Assembly: GCA_035366835.1 (NCBI GenBank)
Contig: DAOSIS010000039.1
Location: 1 to 30,415 of the forward strand
DNA length: 30,415 nt
Direction: 5' to 3'
Origin: UBA6109 sp035366835
GTDB taxonomy: Bacteria > Desulfobacterota > Syntrophia > Syntrophales > UBA6109
Numbering within the stretch: the stretch's first letter is position 1; each line of letters begins with the position of its first letter. The notes under the pieces were generated by a model. It worked only from the letters and a program-made list of their open reading frames with translations, ran no database searches and was not told the DNA's origin. Positions 23,530 to 30,285 of the stretch are shown in pieces. Both the position numbers and the translations under genes were made by a program.

Positions 23530-24672
23530 TCAGGGCGTCCCTTTCCATGCCAGCGAAAGGATTGCGAGCCCGTCGGCCTCGGAGAGGCCGCCGTCACCGC
23601 ATGCGGCGAGCCGCGCCGCCTCCGGCAGGGTTTCCTTCGAAAGTCCGGCGGCATCGAGGCTTGCGGGCGGCGCGTCGGCGCCGGCGAGGGCGAGAATCAG
23701 GCTGCGGAGCCGCGGCGCCACCTCGGCGGGCCGTTCGCCGGGCGGCGTGCCGGTGAAGGCGTCGGCGCCGGCAAGGGGGAGCAGAAGCTCCGCCGCCGCG
23801 GCGGGATGCTTTCCCGCCAGAAAGGCGGCGGCATGCGGCAGGAGGACTGCCATGGCCGCGGCCTCCCGGATCGGGGCTTTCGCCGACAGGGCGACGGCCA
23901 GGCGGGACGCGGGACCGCGCGCGGTGTTGGAGAGGACGACGCCCGAGAGGCACAGGGCGTTGGCGGCAGGGGCCAGCACGAGAGTCCGCTTCTTCGCGGC
24001 GCATGCATTTTCCGCCACCAGGCGGATCACGACGCCTGCATAGACGTCGCTCAGGGGGTTGCGGGCCGGCGCGAGACAGGCCTCGACGGCCGTCGCAAGG
24101 GCGCTTACGAGGGCGGCGCCCAAGGCGCCGGACGGCCCCTCCCTCAGCAGGCGGGGGTCGATGACGGCGAGATTCGGCATCAGCGACGGCGAGGAAAAAT
24201 TCCATTTCCCCAGGCGGGCGAAACAAGAGGTCTCCCGGCCGTCGCCCGGCGTCGTGGGGCAATAGAAGAAGGGCCGCAGGGGGCCTGCCACGGACTTTCC
24301 GCCGGCTGCCCGTTCCACGTCTTCGGGGCGCCCGGAGACGGCGATGTTGAGGACCTTCGCCGCGTCGGCCGTCGCCCGGCCGCCCAAGGCGATGATCGCG
24401 TCGCAGCCCCGGTCGCGGTAGAGATTCCACAACTCGCGGAGGACCGCGGGATCCGGGTCGGCGGGGGGTCCTTCGTACAGGACGACCGCGGTTCCCGAAT
24501 CCGCGAAGGCGGCGGTAAACGTTTCCATCGTCCCGTCTCGTTGCGGACCGCAGAGGACCAGCGGCTTCCGGGCGCCGCTGCCGGCGAGTTCGAGGGGGAT
24601 GTTCTCCAGTGCGCGCCAGCCCGAATCGATCTTCACGGGAGACTGAAAGGAAAACAGATCCGGTACGTTCAT
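23530..24672 (-). CDS. iron-ADH paralogue lacking all metal ligands (probable pseudoenzyme)
   Basis: A 380-residue protein clearly collinear with the neighbouring iron-ADH (RDRGCDAIIALGG, DAAKVLNIAV, NPLSDVYAGVVIRL, LLLPLAGADAFTGTPP). The metal ligands are replaced: Asp to Ser190, His to Thr194, His to Ser257, His to Glu271 at matching spacing. GGGS is GGRA (98-101) and PTTAGTGSE has become PTTPGDGRE. The frame is intact with a good Shine-Dalgarno (AAAGGA) before the ATG at 24672, and codon use looks like the neighbours, so it is a maintained protein, not decay. A structural or regulatory partner of the active ADH, or a protein with another ligand, are both possible. Confidence 0.8.
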   Translation of the reverse strand: MNVPDLFSFQSPVKIDSGWRALENIPLELAGSGARKPLVLCGPQRDGTMETFTAAFADSGTAVVLYEGPPADPDPAVLRELWNLYRDRGCDAIIALGGRATADAAKVLNIAVSGRPEDVERAAGGKSVAGPLRPFFYCPTTPGDGRETSCFARLGKWNFSSPSLMPNLAVIDPRLLREGPSGALGAALVSALATAVEACLAPARNPLSDVYAGVVIRLVAENACAAKKRTLVLAPAANALCLSGVVLSNTARGPASRLAVALSAKAPIREAAAMAVLLPHAAAFLAGKHPAAAAELLLPLAGADAFTGTPPGERPAEVAPRLRSLILALAGADAPPASLDAAGLSKETLPEAARLAACGDGGLSEADGLAILSLAWKGTP

Positions 24673-24725
24673 GGCATCGTCCTTTCGCAAGGGCCGTCAC
24701 GAAAAGGGCCGCCGCGGCACCCCCC

Positions 24726-25256
24726 TCAGAAACCCAGGACGGCGCCCAGATAGATCCGGAACCGCCCCCAGAGGATGCGGCCCATCGGCCAGTCCGGATA
24801 ACGCTTGACGGCCAGCCGTGCGATCACCTTGAAGAGGAGGTAGACTTCCACGGCGTCGAGGATGCGGACCACGACGCAGGCGTGCGGCACCTCTCCGTCC
24901 ACGATCAGGCGGTTGCGCGCGGTCGCGACGGCAGTGCCCTCCCGGAACGTGAACATGCCGATGGCCGCCTCGATGTTCCGGATCTTCAGGGACAGATCGA
25001 TCTTCCGGCCTTCAGGGCGCAGGCCCAGGTAACGGGCGCGACCGGAGGCGTCCTTTCCCACGATCATCGCCGGACCGGCCGGCAGGACGCCGAGCGAGAA
25101 GGTGAAGCCTTCCGGGAGGCCGGCGATCTCCTTGGCGATGGCGGGATCGATCTTGGCCGCGATGGGAATGGAGCGGCCTACGAACCACAGCATGACGGCG
25201 AGGTAGGCCCTCTTGAAGGGCTTCCGCCCGGGTTCGACCTGCCTGAAGTTGCCCAT
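24726..25256 (-). CDS. SCP2-like conserved hypothetical protein
   Basis: A 176-residue protein without clear signal peptide. The middle part (IDLSLKIRNIEAAIGMFTFREGTAVATARNRLIVDGEVPHA, shown only by these cues: KIRNIEAAIGMF, NRLIVDGEVPHA) resembles the strand-helix pattern of sterol-carrier-protein-2-like domains, which bind hydrophobic or acyl ligands. The C-terminal part (LLFKVIARLAVKRYPDWP) recurs in related deltaproteobacterial proteins as I remember them. AGGAGG sits six bases before the ATG. It lies 53 bases before the ADH-like gene and 21 bases after truA on the same strand, which suggests an operon with the alcohol/aldehyde enzymes. Function is unknown. Confidence 0.6.
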   Translation of the reverse strand: MGNFRQVEPGRKPFKRAYLAVMLWFVGRSIPIAAKIDPAIAKEIAGLPEGFTFSLGVLPAGPAMIVGKDASGRARYLGLRPEGRKIDLSLKIRNIEAAIGMFTFREGTAVATARNRLIVDGEVPHACVVVRILDAVEVYLLFKVIARLAVKRYPDWPMGRILWGRFRIYLGAVLGF

Positions 25257-25277
25257 GTGGAACCTCCTTGCCCTTCC

Positions 25278-26093
25278 TCAGGCGAAGGGCGGCCAGGCTA
25301 CGGAGGACAGGGGCGGCAATTCATCGCTCCTGTAGAGGACCCGCTCCAGAAAAAGCCCGGACGGCGGCGCCGTCAGGCGGGCGGGGAGTTCGTTCGGCCC
25401 GCAGAGTGTCGCCGCCACGTCGCCGGTGCCGATCTTCCCGCGCCCCACTTCGACCAGGACGCCGACCATCCTGCGGACCATCTTCCACAGGAAGTGGGAA
25501 CCGGCCACGCGGATGAGGATGACGGTTCCCACCTCCCGGATCTCCGGCCGCTCGAGCAGGACCTTCGCGGACTTGTCGGGGTCCGAGCGCTTGTCGGCGT
25601 AGGCGGCGAAGTCGTGCATTCCGCCGAAGAGGTCTGCGGCGCAGCGCATGGCCGTCACGTCCAGCCGGTCCCGGACCCACCAGATGTAGCGCTTCAGAAA
25701 TGCGCTGCGGCGCGTCGAGACGGCGTAGAGATAACTGCGGAGGCAGGCGTCGTGGCGGGCGTGGAATCCGCGGCCGGCCGGCGAAACGTCGAGGACATTG
25801 ATGTTCGACGGGAGGTTGTCGTTCAAGCCGTTGCGGATCTCCGCCGGCCGGAGCCTGCTGCCTGCGACGAGATGCGCAACCTGGCCGAGGGCGTGGACCC
25901 CCGCATCGGTTCGTCCCGCTCCCTGGATGTCGACGGGTCCCTTGAAGAGGGTGAGGGCCGCCTTCTGCAGCGTTCCCTGGATGGTGCGGGCATTCTCCTG
26001 CTCCTGCCACCCGGAGTAGCCCGTGCCGTCGTATTCGATGGTGAGCTTGTAGCGGTCTTGTCTGCCCTGCCGGCTCGGGTGAAGGTTCGTCAC
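25278..26093 (-). CDS. truA: tRNA pseudouridine(38-40) synthase TruA
   Basis: Converts uridines 38-40 in the tRNA anticodon stem to pseudouridine. Seen: KLTIEYDGTGYSGWQEQENARTIQG near the start (hallmarks EYDGTGYSGWQ), catalytic Asp63 in GAGRTDAGVHALGQVAH, FHARHDACLRSYLY, and FLWKMVRRMVGVLVEVGRGK at the RNA-binding part. The 271-residue length is normal. The GTG at 26093 has GGAG seven bases upstream. A housekeeping gene; it starts the run of minus-strand genes ending with the four-cluster subunit. Confidence 0.96.
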   Translation of the reverse strand: MTNLHPSRQGRQDRYKLTIEYDGTGYSGWQEQENARTIQGTLQKAALTLFKGPVDIQGAGRTDAGVHALGQVAHLVAGSRLRPAEIRNGLNDNLPSNINVLDVSPAGRGFHARHDACLRSYLYAVSTRRSAFLKRYIWWVRDRLDVTAMRCAADLFGGMHDFAAYADKRSDPDKSAKVLLERPEIREVGTVILIRVAGSHFLWKMVRRMVGVLVEVGRGKIGTGDVAATLCGPNELPARLTAPPSGLFLERVLYRSDELPPLSSVAWPPFA

Positions 26094-26140
26094 AAGGAGA
26101 CTCCGAACGTGTCCAGTTCAGTGCGCCGCGTTCCCGGGCT

Positions 26141-27490
26141 TCAGGGATGCGGCGCCCAGGGGGCGTCCAGGAACGTCATGCCGCTCAGGTTGCTCAGGAG
26201 ATCGCCGCGCGGATCGGCCTCGGAGAGTTCCATTCCCGGATGCAACGTCGTGATCGCCGCATGACCGATGACTTTGCGGCCCTCCCTGCCGAGGAGATCC
26301 CGGGTGCGGATGCCCCAGATGTTGTGGAAGACCAGGGGTTTCCCTTCGCGGCTGCCGATGTAGAGCATGATGTGGCCCTTCCGCCAGAGGAGTGTCGAGT
26401 AGGGCCTGCCGTGGCGGAGGATGATCGCCTCCTTTTCCTCGGGACTGAAGCGCTCCAGGTCGACGAACGCCCCTCCCTCGCGGGCCTGGTCGGCGGAATT
26501 GCGGGGAAGCCAGATGCCGAAGGGCGCGAAGATGTCCCGGATCATCGCCGAACAGTCGCGATTCGCGAAAAGGCCGCCCCAGCCGTAGGGCTCGTTGACC
26601 AGTTCGTTGGATATGGCCGCGACATGGCGGGGTGTGAGGGGAAGGGGTTTCGGGACGACGGTGCCGCCGCTTACGGGGACGACACGGATCACCGCCCGGC
26701 GGTCCTCGTTGGCAACGGCCGTCAGGATGCGGATCCCTCCGCCCTGCGATGAGGGATCGAGGGGAAAGATCGAGCCGAGGGGAATCTTGAAGAGGGTCTG
26801 CCCCTGGGGCGTCACGGCCGGAATCTTGTCCTTCACGGCAACGCCGTAGAGGCCGGACTGCCACCTTCGCATGAAACTCCGGTCCACATAGGCGATGTCC
26901 GCGATGCGCACCCAGCCGGCGGCGAAGGAAGACTCTGCAAAGGCCCAGGTTCCGTCCTTCGTGAGATGGGCAATGTAGATCGGCGTGTTGGGGCCGATCG
27001 TCGATTCCTGGAGGTTGTCGAAGGGATACCCCTGGCGCGGAGAGGAATAGTGCGGTCGGTGAGTCGGCAGGAGCCGGACATCGGCGTTCCGGACCGTGAT
27101 TCCCCGGAGCCGTCGATTGGGATAGCCTCCGAGATCGGCGTTGGTCCGAAGTTTGTCGATCTGCTCCCTGGTCCTGCGGCGTGCGTTTTCGCCGTAGCCG
27201 GGATCGGCGGCGAATTTTGCGAAGAGTTTCTCCACTTCCTGGGCCGAGGTCTGCGGCCCCTCCTGTTCCCAGGGCAGGAAATGCATGATGTCCTGGTACT
27301 CGTCCATCAGGGCCTGCTGCTGAGGATGCACGAGGGCCTGGGTTGCCGTGGCCGGATCGATGTAGGAAAAATGGTCCTGCGGGAGATCCCGGACATCGCC
27401 GATTACGTCCGGGGAGGCGAAGCAGCCGGAAAGAAAGATGACCGCCGCCGTCAACAGGACCCTGTTTCCTCTTTGCAACAATCGTTTCAT
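26141..27490 (-). CDS. SH3-domain NlpC/P60 (C40) peptidase lipoprotein
   Basis: Envelope-anchored cysteine peptidase expected to cut stem peptides of peptidoglycan. Seen: signal peptide with lipobox LSGC (Cys23), a stabilising helical region, bacterial SH3-like segments (~150-330: GITVRNADVRLLPT, GWVRIADIAYVDRSFM), then the NlpC/P60 domain with Cys in NRDCSAMIRDIFAPFG, GGLFANRD before it and His in KGHIMLYIG. The length is 449 residues. The ATG at 27490 is the only one giving a lipoprotein signal. It diverges from the cyclic-nucleotide-fold gene. It belongs to cell-wall maintenance and is not obviously linked to either neighbouring operon. Confidence 0.88.
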   Translation of the reverse strand: MKRLLQRGNRVLLTAAVIFLSGCFASPDVIGDVRDLPQDHFSYIDPATATQALVHPQQQALMDEYQDIMHFLPWEQEGPQTSAQEVEKLFAKFAADPGYGENARRRTREQIDKLRTNADLGGYPNRRLRGITVRNADVRLLPTHRPHYSSPRQGYPFDNLQESTIGPNTPIYIAHLTKDGTWAFAESSFAAGWVRIADIAYVDRSFMRRWQSGLYGVAVKDKIPAVTPQGQTLFKIPLGSIFPLDPSSQGGGIRILTAVANEDRRAVIRVVPVSGGTVVPKPLPLTPRHVAAISNELVNEPYGWGGLFANRDCSAMIRDIFAPFGIWLPRNSADQAREGGAFVDLERFSPEEKEAIILRHGRPYSTLLWRKGHIMLYIGSREGKPLVFHNIWGIRTRDLLGREGRKVIGHAAITTLHPGMELSEADPRGDLLSNLSGMTFLDAPWAPHP

Positions 27491-27618
27491 GGGTCGCCCG
27501 CCCTTCCCCGTCGTGGGCAGGAGTTTATGCTTTTTTTTGTCGCCCGGCAACGGTTTTCCATGGGCCGCCCGCCGGGCGTTCAACGCTTCCCGCTCGAAGG
27601 CGGGACGGAACTTTTCCG

Positions 27619-27655
27619 GTGGCAATCGGGTATGAACCTTGTTATATTGATAACA
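27619..27655 (+). promoter_or_regulatory. promoter and inverted repeat before the cNMP-fold gene
   Basis: GTGGCA (27619-27624), an 18-base spacer and TATATT (27643-27648) form a moderate promoter for the plus-strand genes. The -10 box lies within the inverted repeat TGTTAT-attg-ATAACA (27640-27655), which could be an operator. Confidence 0.4.
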
Positions 27656-27728
27656 CCTATCGAAAAAAACTCGGTGGGACGTTCCACCGGCATGGTGCGA
27701 GCGGAACTTCAGCCAAGGAGGTAGGGAC

Positions 27729-28214
27729 ATGGTTTCTGCAGAATTATTGAAAAAGTATGACTTCTTCAGCGGTTTGACGGATGCACAGCTGCAGAAGCTT
27801 GCTTCCATCGCCACGGAGGAGTCCCACGATGCGGGGAGCCAGATCTATAAGATCGGAGATACCGCCAAAAAGCTGTACGTCGTGGAAGAGGGGAAAATGG
27901 TGATGGTCATGGACAGCTACATGGGACCTTCCCGGCCCCCCCTGCAGGTCAACGTCGACTTCGTGACCAAGGGGGACGCGATGGGCTGGTCTGCGCTCGT
28001 CGAGCCTTACGAGTATACCCTCGGGGCCCTCTGCATCGAAAAATCGAAACTCATCGCCTTCGATGCGCATGCCCTGCGGAAGACGGTCCATGACGACCCG
28101 GTTCTGGGCGTCAAGATCATGGAGTCGATCGCCAAGGTCATCGCCGGCCGTCTCAATCATACCCGGATCGTTCTGGTCGGAGAGAGGGGCCTCTCCGCCC
28201 TGAACGAATACTGA
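27729..28214 (+). CDS. cyclic nucleotide-binding-fold (CNMP) domain protein
   Basis: A 161-residue single-domain protein of the CAP_ED fold. Seen: an N-terminal LLKKYDFFSGLTDAQLQKLASIA helix pair, a beta-roll (GSQIYKIGDTAKKLYVVEEGKMVMV), the phosphate-cassette position KGDAMGWSALVEPYEYTLGALC, and a C-terminal helix ending AGRLNHTRI. There is no helix-turn-helix or kinase domain. The conserved Glu and Arg of true cAMP/cGMP sites are not in place, so the ligand may differ or be absent. AAGGAGG precedes the ATG. It is followed after 11 bases by the putative selenoprotein and then by the rubrerythrin-like gene, so a redox-related operon is plausible. Confidence 0.88.
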   Translation: MVSAELLKKYDFFSGLTDAQLQKLASIATEESHDAGSQIYKIGDTAKKLYVVEEGKMVMVMDSYMGPSRPPLQVNVDFVTKGDAMGWSALVEPYEYTLGALCIEKSKLIAFDAHALRKTVHDDPVLGVKIMESIAKVIAGRLNHTRIVLVGERGLSALNEY

Positions 28215-28225
28215 GGGCGGGGCCC

Positions 28226-28432
28226 ATGGCTGACCAAGTCAAAATATACGGGAAAGCGGGTTGACCCTTCACCGACCGGGCCAGGGCGGCCTACGGAGTC
28301 AGGGCGGTGTATTTCGATGTCCGGACGGACCCCGAGAAGCTTCAGGAGATGCTGGTCCTGAGCAAGGGGACGCGCAAGGTGCCGGTCGTCGTCGATGGCG
28401 ACTCGGTTTCCATCGGCTACGGCGGGAGTTGA
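28226..28432 (+). CDS. glutaredoxin-like selenoprotein with in-frame UGA (Sec13), UXX-type
   Basis: A 68-residue thioredoxin/glutaredoxin-fold protein whose frame runs 69 codons if TGA at 28262-28264 is read as selenocysteine. Seen: VKIYGKAG-U-PFTDRARAAYG before and after the UGA, exactly where glutaredoxins have the CPYC cysteine; then VYFDVRTDPEKLQEML, the cis-Pro motif TRKVPVVVDG and a final IGYGGS. Sec replaces the first Cys and Thr the second (U-P-F-T), as in small (seleno)proteins catalogued as UXX-star families. A SECIS-like hairpin follows. Weak GAGGG before the ATG, 11 bases after the upstream stop. Standard gene callers would miss it. Likely a cytoplasmic thiol/selenol redox protein. 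Confidence 0.82.
28274..28300 (+). promoter_or_regulatory. bacterial SECIS-like hairpin
   Basis: Within the coding region, 9 bases after the UGA: GGCC (28279-28282) pairs with GGCC (28288-28291) around the loop AGGGC. The stem extends as CCG with CGG and GA with TC across small bulges. The GG in the loop lies about 20 bases past the UGA, inside the range used by SelB in bacteria. Seen by eye, not folded by program. Confidence 0.6.
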
Positions 28433-28489
28433 GGAGTGTGACGGACCGGTCGTGGACCGGGGGAAGAATTCCGCAAGGGGAGGATGTAC

Positions 28490-28957
28490 ATGGACGATGC
28501 AAGACTGAAGAACGTATTGGAGATCGCCATCCAGAAGGAACAGGAGGCCTACGACTTCTACATGGATCTGCGGAAGAAGGTGGACGATCCGACGGCGAAG
28601 GATACGCTGAAGTTCATGGCCGCCGAAGAACTCAAACACAAGGAATTCCTGACCGCCTGCCACAGCGGGTCCTACTGTTCGGGCGCCCTCAAGATGGACG
28701 CCGTAGTCGACTATGGCATCGTGCAGCACATGAAGAAGCCGGACATCAAGAAGAACATGAGCTCCGCCGAAGTGTACATCGTCGCCGCCGACCGTGAGTG
28801 GAATGCGCACAATTTCTATAAGGATCTGGCGGCCTCGTATCCTGCCGGCGAGATCCGGGACATGCTCCTGAAGATGGCGAACGAGGAACTCAAGCACAAG
28901 GAGAAGGCCGAATACCTCTATTCCAACACGGCCTTTCCGCAGACAGCCGGCGGCTGA
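28490..28957 (+). CDS. rubrerythrin-like ferritin-family protein
   Basis: A 155-residue four-helix diiron protein without rubredoxin domain. Seen: an EIAIQKEQEAYDFYMDL helix, EELKHKEF, a second half with DREWNAHNFYKDLA and NEELKHKEKAEYLY, so the paired E...ExxH metal motifs are present. Such proteins reduce peroxide or handle iron in anaerobes. The C-rich loop (CHSGSYCSG) between the halves is unusual. The ATG at 28490 is favoured over 28484 because GGAGG lies six bases before it. It is followed by a strong terminator, closing the transcript that includes the CNMP and selenoprotein genes. Confidence 0.88.
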   Translation: MDDARLKNVLEIAIQKEQEAYDFYMDLRKKVDDPTAKDTLKFMAAEELKHKEFLTACHSGSYCSGALKMDAVVDYGIVQHMKKPDIKKNMSSAEVYIVAADREWNAHNFYKDLAASYPAGEIRDMLLKMANEELKHKEKAEYLYSNTAFPQTAGG

Positions 28958-29021
28958 TGAGGCGCAACGGCGTCCGCGATGTCCGCCTGCCGGATCCGTC
29001 GATGACCGGTCCCGGTCTTGA

Positions 29022-29061
29022 CCCGGGAAAATGCCGCATGCGGCGTTTTCCCGGTTTTTTT
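29022..29061 (+). terminator. intrinsic terminator after the rubrerythrin-like gene
   Basis: CCGGGAAAA-T-GCCGC pairs with GCGGC-G-TTTTCCCGG, giving a long hairpin with a tight loop, followed by seven T residues (29055-29061). This is a textbook rho-independent terminator. Confidence 0.92.
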
Positions 29062-29085
29062 CTGCCTCCGTACCGCGGAAATTTT

Positions 29086-29115
29086 TTATTGTAATCCATC
29101 TCCGATTCGTATAAT
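29086..29115 (+). promoter_or_regulatory. promoter of the arginine decarboxylase gene
   Basis: A perfect -10 TATAAT (29110-29115) has TTATTG (29086-29091) 18 bases upstream, in an AT-rich stretch right after the terminator. The gene's GTG is 50 bases downstream. Confidence 0.65.
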
Positions 29116-29164
29116 AAAGCGGTCCCTTTGATAGAAACTTCAGGCGCGAGGGAGGACCTCCGAC

Positions 29165-29713
29165 GTGCAAGGCTTTGTTCCGAAAAAGATTTTTTTCACC
29201 AAAGGTGTCGGTACGCACAAGGACGAGTTGCACTCTTTCGAGCGTGCGCTCCGAGACGCCGGCATCGAAAAATTCAACCTCGTGCAGGTGTCCAGCATCT
29301 TTCCCCCGGGATGCCGGATGATTTCGAAGTCTCAGGGGCTCAAGGAACTTGTGCCCGGCGCAATCACATTCTGCGTGATGAGCCGATGCTGCTCGAATGA
29401 GCCGAAGCGGCTTCTCGCCGCATCCGTCGGCTGTGCCATTCCCGCAGACAAGTCCTCCTATGGATACATCAGCGAGCACCACGCTTTCGGACAGACGGAA
29501 AAGCAGGCGGGCGATTATGCCGAAGACCTGGCCGCTGCCATGCTGGCCTCCACGCTGGGCATCGACTTCAATGTCGACGAAAGCTGGGATGAGAAGAAAG
29601 AGATCTTCAAGATCAGCGGCAAGATCGTGCGAACGCGCAATGTGACCCAGTCGACGATTGTCCGCAACAGCGAGCACACCACCGTGATTGCCGCGGCGGT
29701 GTTCATCTTCTGA
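29165..29713 (+). CDS. pdaD: pyruvoyl-dependent arginine decarboxylase
   Basis: Makes agmatine from arginine as the first step of polyamine synthesis. The proenzyme cuts itself between two serines to form the pyruvoyl cofactor. Seen: VPKKIFFTKGVGTHKDELHSFE at the start, the self-cleavage site Ser43-Ser44 in VQVSSIFPPG, YGYISEHHAFGQT with the conserved Glu, and the C-terminal TVIAAAVFIF. Length 182 fits the archaeal/anaerobe type. The GTG at 29165 follows GGAGG by eight bases and has a strong promoter. It is monocistronic. The amidinotransferase at the other end of the window also uses guanidino substrates but is 28 kb away, so no link is claimed. Confidence 0.94.
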   Translation: MQGFVPKKIFFTKGVGTHKDELHSFERALRDAGIEKFNLVQVSSIFPPGCRMISKSQGLKELVPGAITFCVMSRCCSNEPKRLLAASVGCAIPADKSSYGYISEHHAFGQTEKQAGDYAEDLAAAMLASTLGIDFNVDESWDEKKEIFKISGKIVRTRNVTQSTIVRNSEHTTVIAAAVFIF

Positions 29714-30073
29714 GGGCCGCCCGGTCGGCAAATCTGCCCCCCCTCTTCCCCCTTCCCAGGGTGAACGTTCGTCCGGCGTCCCTCCCGGTACGTCATCGGG
29801 ACGCACTTCGTCGGTTCCTGCCCCCTTTCGGGGATCCATCCGCCCCTGCAGTGTCAAACCCCGCTTTCCCGTTTTTCCAGGCGAATATCGCCTTTGCCCG
29901 CCCCTGCCTTCTCTGTCCCGTCGCTTCTCTGTCAGCCGCTTTTCCCCCTCGGTGAAAATCTTTTTCGAATCCTAAAGTTTTTTCTGCAAGAGACCGAATA
30001 TGAGAGTGAATAGCACGCAATCGTTTGTGGGCGAACGCCCGGATTGTATTGCATTTTTCCCAGGAGAAGGTCG
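29714..30073. other. 360-base intergenic stretch without a gene
   Basis: Pyrimidine-rich runs (cccccccctcttcccccttccc and later cgcttctctgtcagccg-type tracts) and a few short open frames without family resemblance. No RNA gene, clear terminator or repeat is seen. It probably holds the promoter of the excisionase-type gene. The region near 29965-30030 is AT-richer, but I could not fix a -10/-35 pair. Confidence 0.4.
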
Positions 30074-30262
30074 ATGGCCAGAATTGTCACAGCGAAGGAA
30101 GTTGCGGAGTTCTTGCGTTTGACGGAAACGACGGTATGCAAACTGGCTGCGTCAGGCGACTTGCCGGGATTCAAGATCGGCAAGTCATGGCGTTTCGACA
30201 TGGACGAAATCATGGAGCGGATCGACCGCGCGAAGCGCCAGGCGAAGAAGCAAGTGGCCTGA
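30074..30262 (+). CDS. excisionase-family helix-turn-helix DNA-binding protein
   Basis: A 62-residue MerR/Xis-like winged-helix protein. Seen: IVTAKEVAEFLRLTETTVCKLAASGDLPGFKIGKSWRF (short cues: TAKEVAEFL, TTVCKLAASGDLPGFKIG), then WRFDMDEI and a basic tail (RAKRQAKKQVA). This is the family named 'DNA binding domain, excisionase family', which in such genomes is often a regulator and not linked to phage. AGGAGAAGG precedes the ATG. A CheW gene begins 23 bases downstream, so it may regulate or be co-expressed with a chemosensory locus; no integrase or attachment site is seen. Confidence 0.85.
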   Translation: MARIVTAKEVAEFLRLTETTVCKLAASGDLPGFKIGKSWRFDMDEIMERIDRAKRQAKKQVA

Positions 30263-30285
30263 AGATCCGCAACAGGGGGTGTGCG

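Noticed and set aside
21675..23654. 659-codon minus-strand frame across the ADH and AOR genes
   Set aside because: Out of frame with both enzymes, extremely Arg/Gly/Pro-rich; an artefact of high GC at the third position.
30074..30262. Excisionase-like gene as evidence of a prophage or integrative element
   Set aside because: No integrase, phage gene, tRNA end or direct repeat is nearby; such small Xis/MerR-like proteins are often ordinary regulators.
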